In this document: positions 8,455 to 15,845 of the stretch, one piece after another
How positions within the stretch are numbered: the first letter of the stretch is position 1
How the letters are laid out: the number at the start of each line of letters is the position of its first letter
DNA from: Actinomadura atramentaria DSM 43919
GTDB lineage: Bacteria > Actinomycetota > Actinomycetes > Streptosporangiales > Streptosporangiaceae
DNA length: 64,000 bases
Reading direction: 5' to 3'
NCBI RefSeq assembly: GCF_000381885.1
Contig: NZ_KB907223.1
Location: forward strand, 1-64,000
The notes under the pieces: model-generated
Told to the model about the DNA's origin: nothing
The model's input: only the letters and a program-made list of their open reading frames with translations
Database searches by the model: none
Position numbers and translations under genes: made by a program

Positions 8455-8637
8455 ATGCCCGAGACGCCCGACGAGCAGGCGGACGAGAACAAGCGCAAGT
8501 TCCGCGAGGCGCTGGAGCGCAAGCGCGGCGCGGCCGCCGACCGGCAGAACGGCGCGGGCGGCCGCAGCGGCTCCAAGGTGCGCGGCGCGCACGAGCGCGC
8601 CGACCACCAACGGCAGTTCCGGCGCAAGAGCGGCTGA
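8455..8637 (+). CDS. DUF5302 small protein
   Basis: 60 aa: a short, highly charged protein with the pattern of DUF5302 (ENKRKFREALERKRG near the N-terminus and QFRRKSG at the very C-terminus). These proteins are conserved across actinomycetes with no assigned function. GGAGGA at 8445-8450 fixes the ATG at 8455. It is divergent from the P450 gene across a 152-bp spacer, which contains a short inverted repeat (ACAT-CAGGAA-ATGT near 8344) but no promoter I can assign with confidence. Confidence 0.8.
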   Translation: MPETPDEQADENKRKFREALERKRGAAADRQNGAGGRSGSKVRGAHERADHQRQFRRKSG

Positions 8638-8673
8638 CGGCTGCCCCGGCGGCGGAGCGGCCCGCCGCCGGGA

Positions 8674-9300
8674 TCAGCCCGCGTACAGCGTCTTGGCGTA
8701 GGTCTCGCCGTAGTACTGTTCCAGCTCCTCCAGCGTCTCCGGCGTGTCCTGCACCTCCTTGACCAGGCGCGCGTGGGACGGGAGGGCGTCGGGGTTCCAG
8801 GTCCCCGGCTTCCACAGCCGCGAGCGCAGGAACGACTTCGCGCAGTGGAAGAAGATCTGCTCGATGTCCACCTCGATCGCCAGGATCGGCCGGTGGCCCT
8901 TCACGACCATCGACGAGAAGTACGGCGCGTCGCGCAGCAGCCGGGCCCGGCCGTTGATCCGCAGCGTCTCGCTGCGGCCCGGCACGATCGACAGCAGCCC
9001 GACGTGCGGGTTGCTCAGGATGTTCAGGTAGCCGTCGCCGCGCCGGTTGCCGGGCCGCTCGGGGATCGCGACCGTCGTGTCGTCGATGACGTGGACGAAG
9101 CCGGGCGGGTCGCCCTTGGGGGACACGTCGCAGTTCCCGTCGGCGTCGCTGGTGCCGATCAGGCAGAACGGGGACGCGGCCAGCCATTCGCGGTCGCGCG
9201 CGTGCAGCCTCACGCGCTCCTTGGAGACCGCGCGCGGCTTGGGCGTGCCGAGCAGGGCGCGCAGGTCGTCGGATGTGGTGATCTCGGCCGGGTCGGACAC
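8674..9300 (-). CDS. Pyridoxamine 5'-phosphate oxidase-like FMN-binding protein (MSMEG_1061 type)
   Basis: 208 aa. A split-barrel flavoprotein of the PPOX superfamily, resembling the MSMEG_1061 family in length and in motifs: FCLIGTSDADGNCDVSPKGD, GDGYLNILSNPHVGLLSIVP, then a helical C-terminal region. Relatives bind FMN, haem or F420 and reduce or oxidise small cofactors or xenobiotics; which applies here cannot be read from the sequence. It is divergent from the aldehyde dehydrogenase gene over a 227-bp spacer. Confidence 0.82.
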   Translation of the reverse strand: MSDPAEITTSDDLRALLGTPKPRAVSKERVRLHARDREWLAASPFCLIGTSDADGNCDVSPKGDPPGFVHVIDDTTVAIPERPGNRRGDGYLNILSNPHVGLLSIVPGRSETLRINGRARLLRDAPYFSSMVVKGHRPILAIEVDIEQIFFHCAKSFLRSRLWKPGTWNPDALPSHARLVKEVQDTPETLEELEQYYGETYAKTLYAG

Positions 9301-9488
9301 CGGTACGAGCCCCTTTCTCCGGCCGTACGGCCGGTCCGCCGTTCATCTTCCAGCGGCGTGCGGCGCGCTGTCCAGCGCGTATCTCGGCCGTGGACCGGTC
9401 TTTCGGTGCCGAGAAGATGATGGCTCAGGTTTCTTGGCTTCGTATCCCGTTGTTGACGGCTGGTCGTTGCGCCTACTTCGCCGTATTA

Positions 9489-9504
9489 ACCTTAGAGCTA
9501 AGGT
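9489..9504. promoter_or_regulatory. Perfect palindrome upstream of aldehyde dehydrogenase, probable MarR operator
   Basis: ACCTTAG-AG-CTAAGGT, a perfect 7+7 inverted repeat ending 23 bp before the aldehyde dehydrogenase ATG. A related element lies upstream of the marR-type gene beyond the dehydrogenase, which suggests that this regulator binds both. Confidence 0.7.
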
Positions 9505-9527
9505 AACTGGCGCGAGGAGGAGCGGCG

Positions 9528-11006
9528 ATGGGACACCCGGACGAGATCCTGGTCGGCGGCTGCTGGCGGCGCGGCACGGGCGACCCCTTCGAGACCCGCT
9601 CGCCGCTGACCGGCGCGCCGCTCGCCGAACTGCACGGGGCGAGCCCCGCCGACGTGGACGAGGCCGTCCGCGCCGGGGCCGCCGCCGCGGCCGACCTCGC
9701 GTGGCGCGACCTGCCGCCGCACCGGCGCGCGCGGCTGCTCTCCCGCGTCGCGGACCTCGTCGCGGAGCGGGCCGAGGACCTGGCGCGGCTCCAGACCGCC
9801 GACACCGGCAAGTCGATCAACGAGACGCGCGCGCTGGTCGCCAGCGCCGAGGGGACGTTCCGGTACTTCGCGGCCGCGCTGGAGACCCTCGAAGGGTCGC
9901 TGACGCCGTCGCGCGGGCCGTACGTGACGCTGAGCGTCCACGAGCCGATCGGCGTCGTCGGCGCGATCACCCCGTGGAACTCCCCGATCGCCAGCGACGC
10001 GCAGAAGGTCGCGCCCGCGCTGGCGGGCGGCAACGCGGTCGTCCTCAAGCCCGCCGAGTGGACGCCGCTGGTCGCGCTCGCGCTCGGCCGGATCGTCGCG
10101 GCGGCGCTCGCGGACCTCGGGCTGCCCGCCGGGCTGATGTCGGTGCTGCCCGGCCCGGGGCCGGTCGCCGGGGAGGCGATCGTCCGGCATCCCGGCGTCG
10201 GGAAGGTGTCGTTCACCGGCGGCACAGCGACCGGGCGGCGCATCGGGGCGCTCGCGGCCGAGAAGATCATGCCGGTGTCGCTGGAGCTGGGCGGCAAGTC
10301 CCCGACGATCGTGTTCCCCGACGCCGACCGCGAGCAGGCCCTGGCCGGGGTGATGTTCGGGATCTTCTCCTCGACGGGGCAGAGCTGCATCGCCGGGTCG
10401 CGGCTGTTCCTGCACGCGTCGATCTACGACGAGTTCCTGGACGAGCTGGTCCGCCGCACCGGGAAACTGCGGATCGGGCCGGGCGACGACCCCGCGACGC
10501 AGGTCGCGCCGATGGTCGCGCACGCGCACCGCGACCGCGTCGCCGTCATGGTCGACGCCGCCGTCGCCGGCGGCGCGCGGGTGCGCTGCGGCGGCCGTGC
10601 CCCGGACGGCCCCGAGTACGCGGCCGGGGCCTACTACCTGCCGACGATCCTCGACGGCGTCCCGAACGACGCGCCGATCTGCCAGGAGGAGATCTTCGGG
10701 CCGGTGCTCGTCGCGCTGCCGTTCACCGACGAGGACGACCTCGTCGCCCAGGCCAACGCCACCGTCTACGGCCTCGCGTGCGGGATCTGGACGCGCGACC
10801 ACCGCACCGCCTGGCGCGTCGCCCGCCGCGTCGAGGCCGGGACGGTCTGGGTCAACACCTACAAGCAGTTCAGCGTCTCCACCCCGTTCGGCGGGATGAA
10901 GGAGAGCGGCCTCGGCCGCGAGAAGGGCCGCGACGGCATCCTCGGCTACATGCGCCAGAAGAGCGTGTACTGGGGCACCGACGAGGTACTGCCCTGGGCC
11001 GGGTGA
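9528..11006 (+). CDS. NAD(P)-dependent aldehyde dehydrogenase
   Basis: 492 aa, full-length ALDH superfamily. Catalytic Cys287 (GQSCIAG), general base Glu253 (LELGGKSP) and the oxyanion Asn151 (TPWNSP) are all present, as is the C-terminal FGGMKESGLGREKG signature. It oxidises an aldehyde to the acid with NAD(P)+; the substrate is not evident. GAGGAGG precedes the ATG. A perfect palindrome overlaps the promoter region, and a MarR-family gene faces it from downstream, which fits substrate-induced expression (inference). Confidence 0.92.
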   Translation: MGHPDEILVGGCWRRGTGDPFETRSPLTGAPLAELHGASPADVDEAVRAGAAAAADLAWRDLPPHRRARLLSRVADLVAERAEDLARLQTADTGKSINETRALVASAEGTFRYFAAALETLEGSLTPSRGPYVTLSVHEPIGVVGAITPWNSPIASDAQKVAPALAGGNAVVLKPAEWTPLVALALGRIVAAALADLGLPAGLMSVLPGPGPVAGEAIVRHPGVGKVSFTGGTATGRRIGALAAEKIMPVSLELGGKSPTIVFPDADREQALAGVMFGIFSSTGQSCIAGSRLFLHASIYDEFLDELVRRTGKLRIGPGDDPATQVAPMVAHAHRDRVAVMVDAAVAGGARVRCGGRAPDGPEYAAGAYYLPTILDGVPNDAPICQEEIFGPVLVALPFTDEDDLVAQANATVYGLACGIWTRDHRTAWRVARRVEAGTVWVNTYKQFSVSTPFGGMKESGLGREKGRDGILGYMRQKSVYWGTDEVLPWAG

Positions 11007-11118
11007 CCGTCCCCTGCGGGCGGTGAGGCCGCGTCCTCTGGCGCTCCGCTGAGGTGTGTGGCCTCGCACTGTGGCGGGGTTTCGCGCTGCGGTGCCGGTT
11101 TCGCGCTGTGGCGCAGCC

Positions 11119-11736
11119 TCACCGCTGCGGACGCGCGGCCCGCGAGCCCCCCGGGCTCGCGGGCCGCGCGTCCGCAGCGCCCTCTTCTGGTTCCTGGTCC
11201 TCTTCTGGTGCCTGGGCCGTCTGCTCCGCGTGTTGCAGGGAGCGTTCGAGTTTGGCCAGGAGGCGGGCCAGGCGTTCGGACTCGGCCTCGGTGAGGCCCG
11301 CGAGCATCCGCTTCTCGTTGGCGAAGTGGACGGCGACGACCTCGTTGATCAGCGCGAGGCCCGCGTCGGTGAGCCGGGCGTGGACGACGCGGCGGTCGGC
11401 GGGGTCGCGCTCGCGGACGACGAGCCCCGCCTTCTCCAGCCGGTCGAGGCGCAGCGTGATGCCGCCCGTGGTGACGAGCGCGATGCCCGCCAGCTCGCCG
11501 GCCGTCCGCCGGTACGGGGGGCCGCTGCGCAGCAGGGTGGCGAGGACGTCGAACGCGGCCATGTTGATGTCGTACCGCTCGAACACCTCGTTGAGCAGCG
11601 TCGCGTAGCGCAGGAACGCCCGGTGCATGCGGCCGAACACCGCGAGCGCGGACACGTCCACGTCGGGGCGCTCGCGCCGCCACTGCTCCATGATCAGTTC
11701 GACCGTGTCGAGCCGATCCGCGGGTCTGCGCGCCAT
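11119..11736 (-). CDS. MarR family transcriptional regulator
   Basis: 205 aa with a winged helix-turn-helix core (residues about 45-150: YDINMAAFDVLATLLRSG, TTGGITLRLDRLEKAGLV, RERDPADRRVVHARLTDAG). After residue about 165 it carries an acidic tail and then a basic Ala/Arg/Pro tail encoded by a 26-bp perfect inverted repeat, so the last roughly 20 codons may be read-through of a terminator-like element, not conserved protein. It faces the aldehyde dehydrogenase gene (convergent). A CTAAGG-containing element similar to the one in front of that dehydrogenase lies 23-36 bp upstream of the start. Confidence 0.88.
   Translation of the reverse strand: MARRPADRLDTVELIMEQWRRERPDVDVSALAVFGRMHRAFLRYATLLNEVFERYDINMAAFDVLATLLRSGPPYRRTAGELAGIALVTTGGITLRLDRLEKAGLVVRERDPADRRVVHARLTDAGLALINEVVAVHFANEKRMLAGLTEAESERLARLLAKLERSLQHAEQTAQAPEEDQEPEEGAADARPASPGGSRAARPQR
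11124..11178. repeat. 26-bp perfect inverted repeat with 3-nt loop
   Basis: Left arm 11124-11149, loop CCC (11150-11152), right arm 11153-11178; the arms are exact reverse complements. It overlaps the 3' end of the marR-type coding region and sits between two convergent genes. It has no T-tract. It could be a bidirectional actinobacterial terminator or a remnant of a palindromic repeat. Confidence 0.9.
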
Positions 11737-11758
11737 CGGCGTCTCCTGGGCCTGGATC

Positions 11759-11772
11759 TCTGAGGGCTAAGG
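11759..11772. promoter_or_regulatory. Probable MarR operator (autoregulatory site)
   Basis: TCTGAG-GG-CTAAGG. It shares the CTAAGG half-site and the same 6-2-6 geometry with the perfect palindrome upstream of the aldehyde dehydrogenase, with two mismatches in symmetry. It is 23-36 bp upstream of the marR-type start codon. Confidence 0.5.
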
Positions 11773-11798
11773 AGGATTGTAGCCGGGACGGCATGAGG

Positions 11799-12350
11799 TC
11801 AGGACGGCGCGGTTCCGTCGCCGAGGACCGCGGCGGCGCGGGCGATGGCGGGGAAGCGGTCGGCGGCCCCGGTCTGCTCGGGGCCGACGCCCGCGAGGAC
11901 GAGCGAGGCGTAGCCGTGCGCGAGCGACCACGCGGCGAGCAGTGCGTCGTCGTCCGGGACGGCCGCGCGCAGCGGCGCGTACGAGCGGTCCTGCGCGGCT
12001 TGGAGTTCGGGGTCGGCCGGGTCCACCAGATCGGTCCGGAACATGATCGCGAAGTGGGACGGGTGGGCCAGGGCGAAGCGGACGTACCGCGCGCCGAGTT
12101 CGCGCAGGCCGGACGTGCCGGGCGTGCCGAGCGCGTCCGCGAGCAGCGCGTGGCCCTCGGCGGCGAGGGCGGTGAACAGGCCGGTCTTGTCGCCGAAGTG
12201 GTGCGCGGGGGCGGCGTGCGAGACGCCCGTCCGGCGGGCGAGGTTGCGCAGGCTGACGCCGTCCGGGCCGCGCTCGGCGAGCAGGACGGCGGCCTCGGTG
12301 AGCAGCGTGCGCCGCAGGTCGCCGTGGTGGTAAGGGCACATGCGCCGCAT
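11799..12350 (-). CDS. TetR family transcriptional regulator
   Basis: 183 aa. The N-terminal TetR helix-turn-helix (LLTEAAVLLAERGPDGVSLR, then ARRTGVSHAAPAHHFGDKTG) is followed by a C-terminal domain with the GxxYVRFALAHPSHFAIMFR pattern of TetR_C_13/WHG-type regulators. An alternative start 12 bases downstream (MCPYHHGDLR) is possible. It is divergent from the SCO6745-type gene, and the 83-bp spacer holds two related CTTGnCnnTGnCAAG sites, so control of that divergent operon and of itself is likely. Confidence 0.87.
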   Translation of the reverse strand: MRRMCPYHHGDLRRTLLTEAAVLLAERGPDGVSLRNLARRTGVSHAAPAHHFGDKTGLFTALAAEGHALLADALGTPGTSGLRELGARYVRFALAHPSHFAIMFRTDLVDPADPELQAAQDRSYAPLRAAVPDDDALLAAWSLAHGYASLVLAGVGPEQTGAADRFPAIARAAAVLGDGTAPS

Positions 12351-12362
12351 CCTAGCCGCAAT

Positions 12363-12412
12363 CTTGACGTTGACAAGTTCGCCGCGCGGATGCGAATCTT
12401 GTCGGTGTCAAG
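12363..12412. promoter_or_regulatory. Two inverted CTTG...CAAG sites, probable TetR operators
   Basis: CTTGACGTTGACAAG at 12363-12377 and CTTGTCGGTGTCAAG at 12398-12412; the second resembles the reverse complement of the first. They lie 35 bp (start to start) apart in the spacer between divergent genes. Confidence 0.65.
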
Positions 12413-12433
12413 ATCTGTTGAGAGGAGCCGCCC

Positions 12434-13282
12434 GTGCTCGCCCGCCGCCTCTGGCACCTGCTGGAGCCCGTCCACGCGGTCGTCTACTACGCGCCGGAGG
12501 TCGTCGCCGAGACGACCGCGCTCGGCTACGACCCCGCCGTCCGCTGGCCCGCCTACTTCCCGCTGCGCGCCGCGCCGCTCGGCGCGCCCGGACCGCGCGC
12601 GGTCGCCGCCGCGTTCTACAGCTTCGAGCCCGGCATGGTCCGCCGGCACACCGAGCGCGCCTGGGACACCGCCGCGCCCGACCGCGTCCTGGCCGCCCGG
12701 CTGCGCGGGATCGACGCGCTGTACCGGCGGCTGCTCGGCCCCGCCCTCGGCGGCGCGGACCTGGCGGCCGCCGCCGCGCTCGCCCGGCGCGCCGCCGAGG
12801 CCGCGCCGCTGGCGGGCCGCCCGCTCGCCGCCGCCAACGCCGACCTGCCCTGGCCGGACGAGCCGCACCTGGTCCTGTGGCAGGCCGCGACGGTCCTGCG
12901 CGAGCAGCGCGGCGACGGGCACGTCGCGGCGCTGCTGGCCGCCGGGCTCGACCCCGTCGAGGCGCTGGTGTCGTTCGCCGCCGTCGGGGCCGCGCCCGTC
13001 GAGGTGTTCGCCAGCCGGGGCTGGAGCGAGGACGAGTGGGCGGCGGCGGCCGACCGGCTCCGTGCGCGCGGGCTGCTGGACGCGTCCGGCGCGGCCACCG
13101 ACGCGGGCCGCGCGCTCCGCGACGAGGTCGAGCGCCGCACCGACGAGCTCGCCGAGCCCGCCTACACCGCGCTCGGCGCGGACGCCGACCGGCTCGCGGA
13201 CCTGCTCGGGCCCGTCTGGGTCGCGGCGGTCGGCAGCGGGCTGCTGCCCGCCGAGAACACGCTCGGCATCGGAAAGATCTAG
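12434..13282 (+). CDS. SCO6745-family (SalK-like) protein
   Basis: 282 aa from GTG 12434 after GAGAGGAG. The sequence pattern (LWHLLEPVHAVVYYAPEVVA; a central YFPLRAAPLG; a C-terminal winged-helix-like part with RLRARGLLDASGAATDAGR and IGKI at the end) matches the actinobacterial SCO6745 family, annotated elsewhere as SalK-like and of unknown function. It is co-oriented with, and 8 bp before, a DUF3291-like gene whose ribosome-binding site overlaps this gene's stop codon, so the pair is an operon facing a TetR gene. Confidence 0.82.
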   Translation: MLARRLWHLLEPVHAVVYYAPEVVAETTALGYDPAVRWPAYFPLRAAPLGAPGPRAVAAAFYSFEPGMVRRHTERAWDTAAPDRVLAARLRGIDALYRRLLGPALGGADLAAAAALARRAAEAAPLAGRPLAAANADLPWPDEPHLVLWQAATVLREQRGDGHVAALLAAGLDPVEALVSFAAVGAAPVEVFASRGWSEDEWAAAADRLRARGLLDASGAATDAGRALRDEVERRTDELAEPAYTALGADADRLADLLGPVWVAAVGSGLLPAENTLGIGKI

Positions 13283-13290
13283 GAGGAGCC

Positions 13291-13716
13291 GTGGAACTCC
13301 CGTGGACCGTCGTCGCGAAGGACGACGGGGAAGCCGTGATCATGGCGTCCCGCTTCCGCTTGCAACATGTCCGGCGCTCGCCCGCGTTCCTGCTCGATGC
13401 TCTGCGCGTTCGCCGCCAGGCGCTGCGGGCGCGCGGGGCGCTCGGGGTGTCGCTGCGCGCCCACCCGCTGCGCGGCGAGTTCTGGACGCTGTCGGCGTGG
13501 ACGGACCGGGCGGCGCTCGCCGCCTACGCGCGCGCCGACCCGCACGCGGCCGTCCGGGAGCGGGCCGCCGCGTGGACGCGCGACGCGGAATTCGTTTTCT
13601 GGACCGTTCCGGCGGAGTCCCTTCCGGGCCCGCGCGCCGCCGCCTCGCTTTGGGAGGACGCGGAACGACGGGTTCTTGACCGCGTGGAGCACGGGGCGCC
13701 GTTCCCCCGCGATTAG
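13291..13716 (+). CDS. DUF3291/antibiotic-monooxygenase-fold small protein
   Basis: 141 aa from GTG 13291; AGGAGGAG immediately precedes it and overlaps the upstream stop. The pattern of hydrophobic strand, long helix, HPLRGEFWTLSAWTDRAALA and a final AEFVFWTVP strand is that of a dimeric ferredoxin-like (ABM/DUF3291) protein, a fold found in small haem-binding or cofactor-free oxygenases. No catalytic residue can be named. Its 3' end overlaps the convergent MBL-fold gene by 4 bp. Confidence 0.65.
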   Translation: MELPWTVVAKDDGEAVIMASRFRLQHVRRSPAFLLDALRVRRQALRARGALGVSLRAHPLRGEFWTLSAWTDRAALAAYARADPHAAVRERAAAWTRDAEFVFWTVPAESLPGPRAAASLWEDAERRVLDRVEHGAPFPRD

Positions 13717-14747
13717 GCGCGCACGGCGTAAGAGCGAATGCCGTTCGAGTCGTCCGTTTCGAGAACGCGCTGATCCACCAGGACGTCCAAATGCGCGTCG
13801 ATCTCCAGGACGGCGAGCATCCGGCTGAACACGTCCAGGTCCGCGAGCGCGCGGCGGCGGCGCGTCCACGGCATCGCGGACGCGACCTCGAACGCCGTCG
13901 CCCGGCCCGCGCGGACCTGGTCGGCGGCGGCGGTCAGCCGCTCCTCGTGGTGGCGCAGCAGCTCGTCCACCCGGGTGTGGACGCTGCCGGTGACCGGGCC
14001 GTGCGCGGGCAGCAGCAGCGTGTCGGGCATGTCGCGGACGAGCCGCAGCGACGCCAGGTAGCTGCGCAGCGGCCCCGGCTCCGGCTCGGTCTCCAGGCCG
14101 ATCGACGGGCTGATGTGCGGGAGCACGTGGTCGCCCGCGAACAGCAGCCCGGCGGCGGCGTCGCGCAGCACGACGTGGCCGCGCGTGTGGCCGGGCGTGG
14201 CGAAGACCTCCAGGTCGCGGCGGCCGAGGCCGACGCGCTCGCCGTCGTCCAGCCAGCCGTCGGGGAACCGGCTGCCGATGGACCGTTCCTCCTCGACGCG
14301 GTCCAGCGCCTCGATCTCCGCCGCGAGGTCGGGCGCGCCGCACCGGCGCAGCAGGTCCACCTGCCGCCGGTGCCGCCGCGGGCCCTCGGACGCCTTGATC
14401 GACGTCTCCTCGCCGCGCCCGATCCGGACCCGCGTCCCGAAGGACTCGCGCAGCGTCAGCGCCTGCGAGTAGTGGTCCCAGTGGGCGTGCGTCACGAGGA
14501 ACTGGGAGACGTCCGCGAGCGTGTGGCCGAGGGCGCCGAGCGCGTCCGCGAGCGCGGCGCGGCTGTCGGGCATCGCCCAGCCCGCGTCCACCACGACCGG
14601 CCCCGCCGGGTCGTCGATGACGTACACGTTCACGGCGTGCAGCGACGGGATCGGCAGGGCCAGCGGGACGCGGTGGACGCCGGGGACGACGGGGTGCGCG
14701 CCGGGCTCGGTCCAGTCCGGGGGCTGCTCCATGAGCGGTTCGGTCAC
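13713..14747 (-). CDS. Metallo-beta-lactamase-fold hydrolase
   Basis: 344 aa. The metal-binding motif THAHWDH and the downstream ligands in TPGHTRGHVVLRD (His), LLFAGDHVLP (Asp) and LLPAHGPVTG (His) are all present in order, as in the glyoxalase II/MBL hydrolase superfamily. A C-terminal helical winged-helix-like segment follows (HHEERLTAAADQVRAGRATA...). Relatives hydrolyse thioesters or lactones, or act on CoA intermediates; the substrate is unknown. The GTG at 14747 follows AAAGGGG; an in-frame ATG at 14732 is an alternative start. Confidence 0.87.
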   Translation of the reverse strand: MTEPLMEQPPDWTEPGAHPVVPGVHRVPLALPIPSLHAVNVYVIDDPAGPVVVDAGWAMPDSRAALADALGALGHTLADVSQFLVTHAHWDHYSQALTLRESFGTRVRIGRGEETSIKASEGPRRHRRQVDLLRRCGAPDLAAEIEALDRVEEERSIGSRFPDGWLDDGERVGLGRRDLEVFATPGHTRGHVVLRDAAAGLLFAGDHVLPHISPSIGLETEPEPGPLRSYLASLRLVRDMPDTLLLPAHGPVTGSVHTRVDELLRHHEERLTAAADQVRAGRATAFEVASAMPWTRRRRALADLDVFSRMLAVLEIDAHLDVLVDQRVLETDDSNGIRSYAVRA

Positions 14748-14890
14748 CGTGGCCCCTTTCTCCGCGCGCCGCGGCGCGGCTGCTCCGACGCGCGGCCGAA
14801 CCTACTTCATCGCCGCGCACAGGGAACGGGCGGGGTCCTTATCAGGCGCGGGCGGAACGACCTGCCGATCCGTCCTCCTAGAGTGGGCGC

Positions 14891-15745
14891 ATGGCACGCA
14901 AGGGCAGGACGGCGCCGGACCTCCACGTCGTCGGGTCGGGCGCGGCGGAGCTGCTGCGCGACGCCGACCGCGACGGCGGCTGGGTGCTCGTCGTCGGCGG
15001 CGTCCCCCAGTCCTACGTGGACCTTCGCGACCCGACGCACCTGGACTTCGAGTACATGCGGCTGCTCGGCGACATCGTGGACTGCCTCGCCCCGGCGGGG
15101 GAGCCGCTGGCCGCCGTCCACATCGGCGGCGCGGGCTGCACGCTGCCCCGCTACGTCGCCGCGACCCGGCCCGGCTCGCGGCAGGTCGTGCTGGAGCCGG
15201 ACGCGCGGCTCGTCGCGCTGGTCCGCGAGCGGCTGCCGCTGCGCGGCGTGCCCGGCGTCAAGATCCGGATCACCGACGGCCGCGCCGGGCTCGCGGCGGT
15301 CCCCGACGCCGCCGACGACCTGGTCGTCCTCGACGCGTTCGCCGAGGCGGCCGTCCCGGCCGAGCTGGTCACCGAGGCGTTCGCCCGGGAGGCGGCGCGG
15401 GTGCTGCGGCCGTCCGGCGCATACCTGATGAACATCGCGGACGGGCCGGGGCTGGCGTTCGCGCGGCGCGTCGCGGCGACGGTCCGCGCGGTGTTCCCGC
15501 ACGTCCTGCTGCTCGCCGACCCGGGCGTCCTGCGCGGCCGCCGGTTCGGCAACCTCGTGCTGGCCGCGTCGCGCGCCCCGCTGCCCGCCGACGCGCTGCG
15601 GCGGCGCGCCGCCGGGGGCATCGCGCGGGCGCGGCTGGTGGCGGGCGCGGACCTGGCCGCGTTCGGCGGCGGCGCGGCCCCGATCCGGGACGCCGCCGAC
15701 GTGGTGCCGCCCGTCCCGCCCGAACCGGTCTTCGGGCGGCCCTGA
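14891..15745 (+). CDS. Spermidine-synthase-like SAM-dependent methyltransferase-fold protein
   Basis: 284 aa. Class I SAM-fold protein of the spermidine synthase family: an N-terminal strand region (SYVDLRDPTHLDFEYMRLLG), a glycine motif (VHIGGAGCTLPRYVAATRPG), an acidic strand end (QVVLEPDARLVAL) and a VVLDAF motif. The family's aminopropyl-transfer residues are not clearly conserved, and many actinobacterial members of this type have no proven polyamine role. The C-terminus is proline-rich (VVPPVPPEPVF). It is divergent from the MBL-fold gene. Confidence 0.8.
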   Translation: MARKGRTAPDLHVVGSGAAELLRDADRDGGWVLVVGGVPQSYVDLRDPTHLDFEYMRLLGDIVDCLAPAGEPLAAVHIGGAGCTLPRYVAATRPGSRQVVLEPDARLVALVRERLPLRGVPGVKIRITDGRAGLAAVPDAADDLVVLDAFAEAAVPAELVTEAFAREAARVLRPSGAYLMNIADGPGLAFARRVAATVRAVFPHVLLLADPGVLRGRRFGNLVLAASRAPLPADALRRRAAGGIARARLVAGADLAAFGGGAAPIRDAADVVPPVPPEPVFGRP

Positions 15746-15845
15746 CCGCGTGTTTTCCGGCCGCCGGAAACGGCGGGCGCAATTCTTCTCGATCACGTCC
15801 GCGCATCGCCCTGCGCGCGGCCTTCCGGTGTCCCATAATCGAGCG

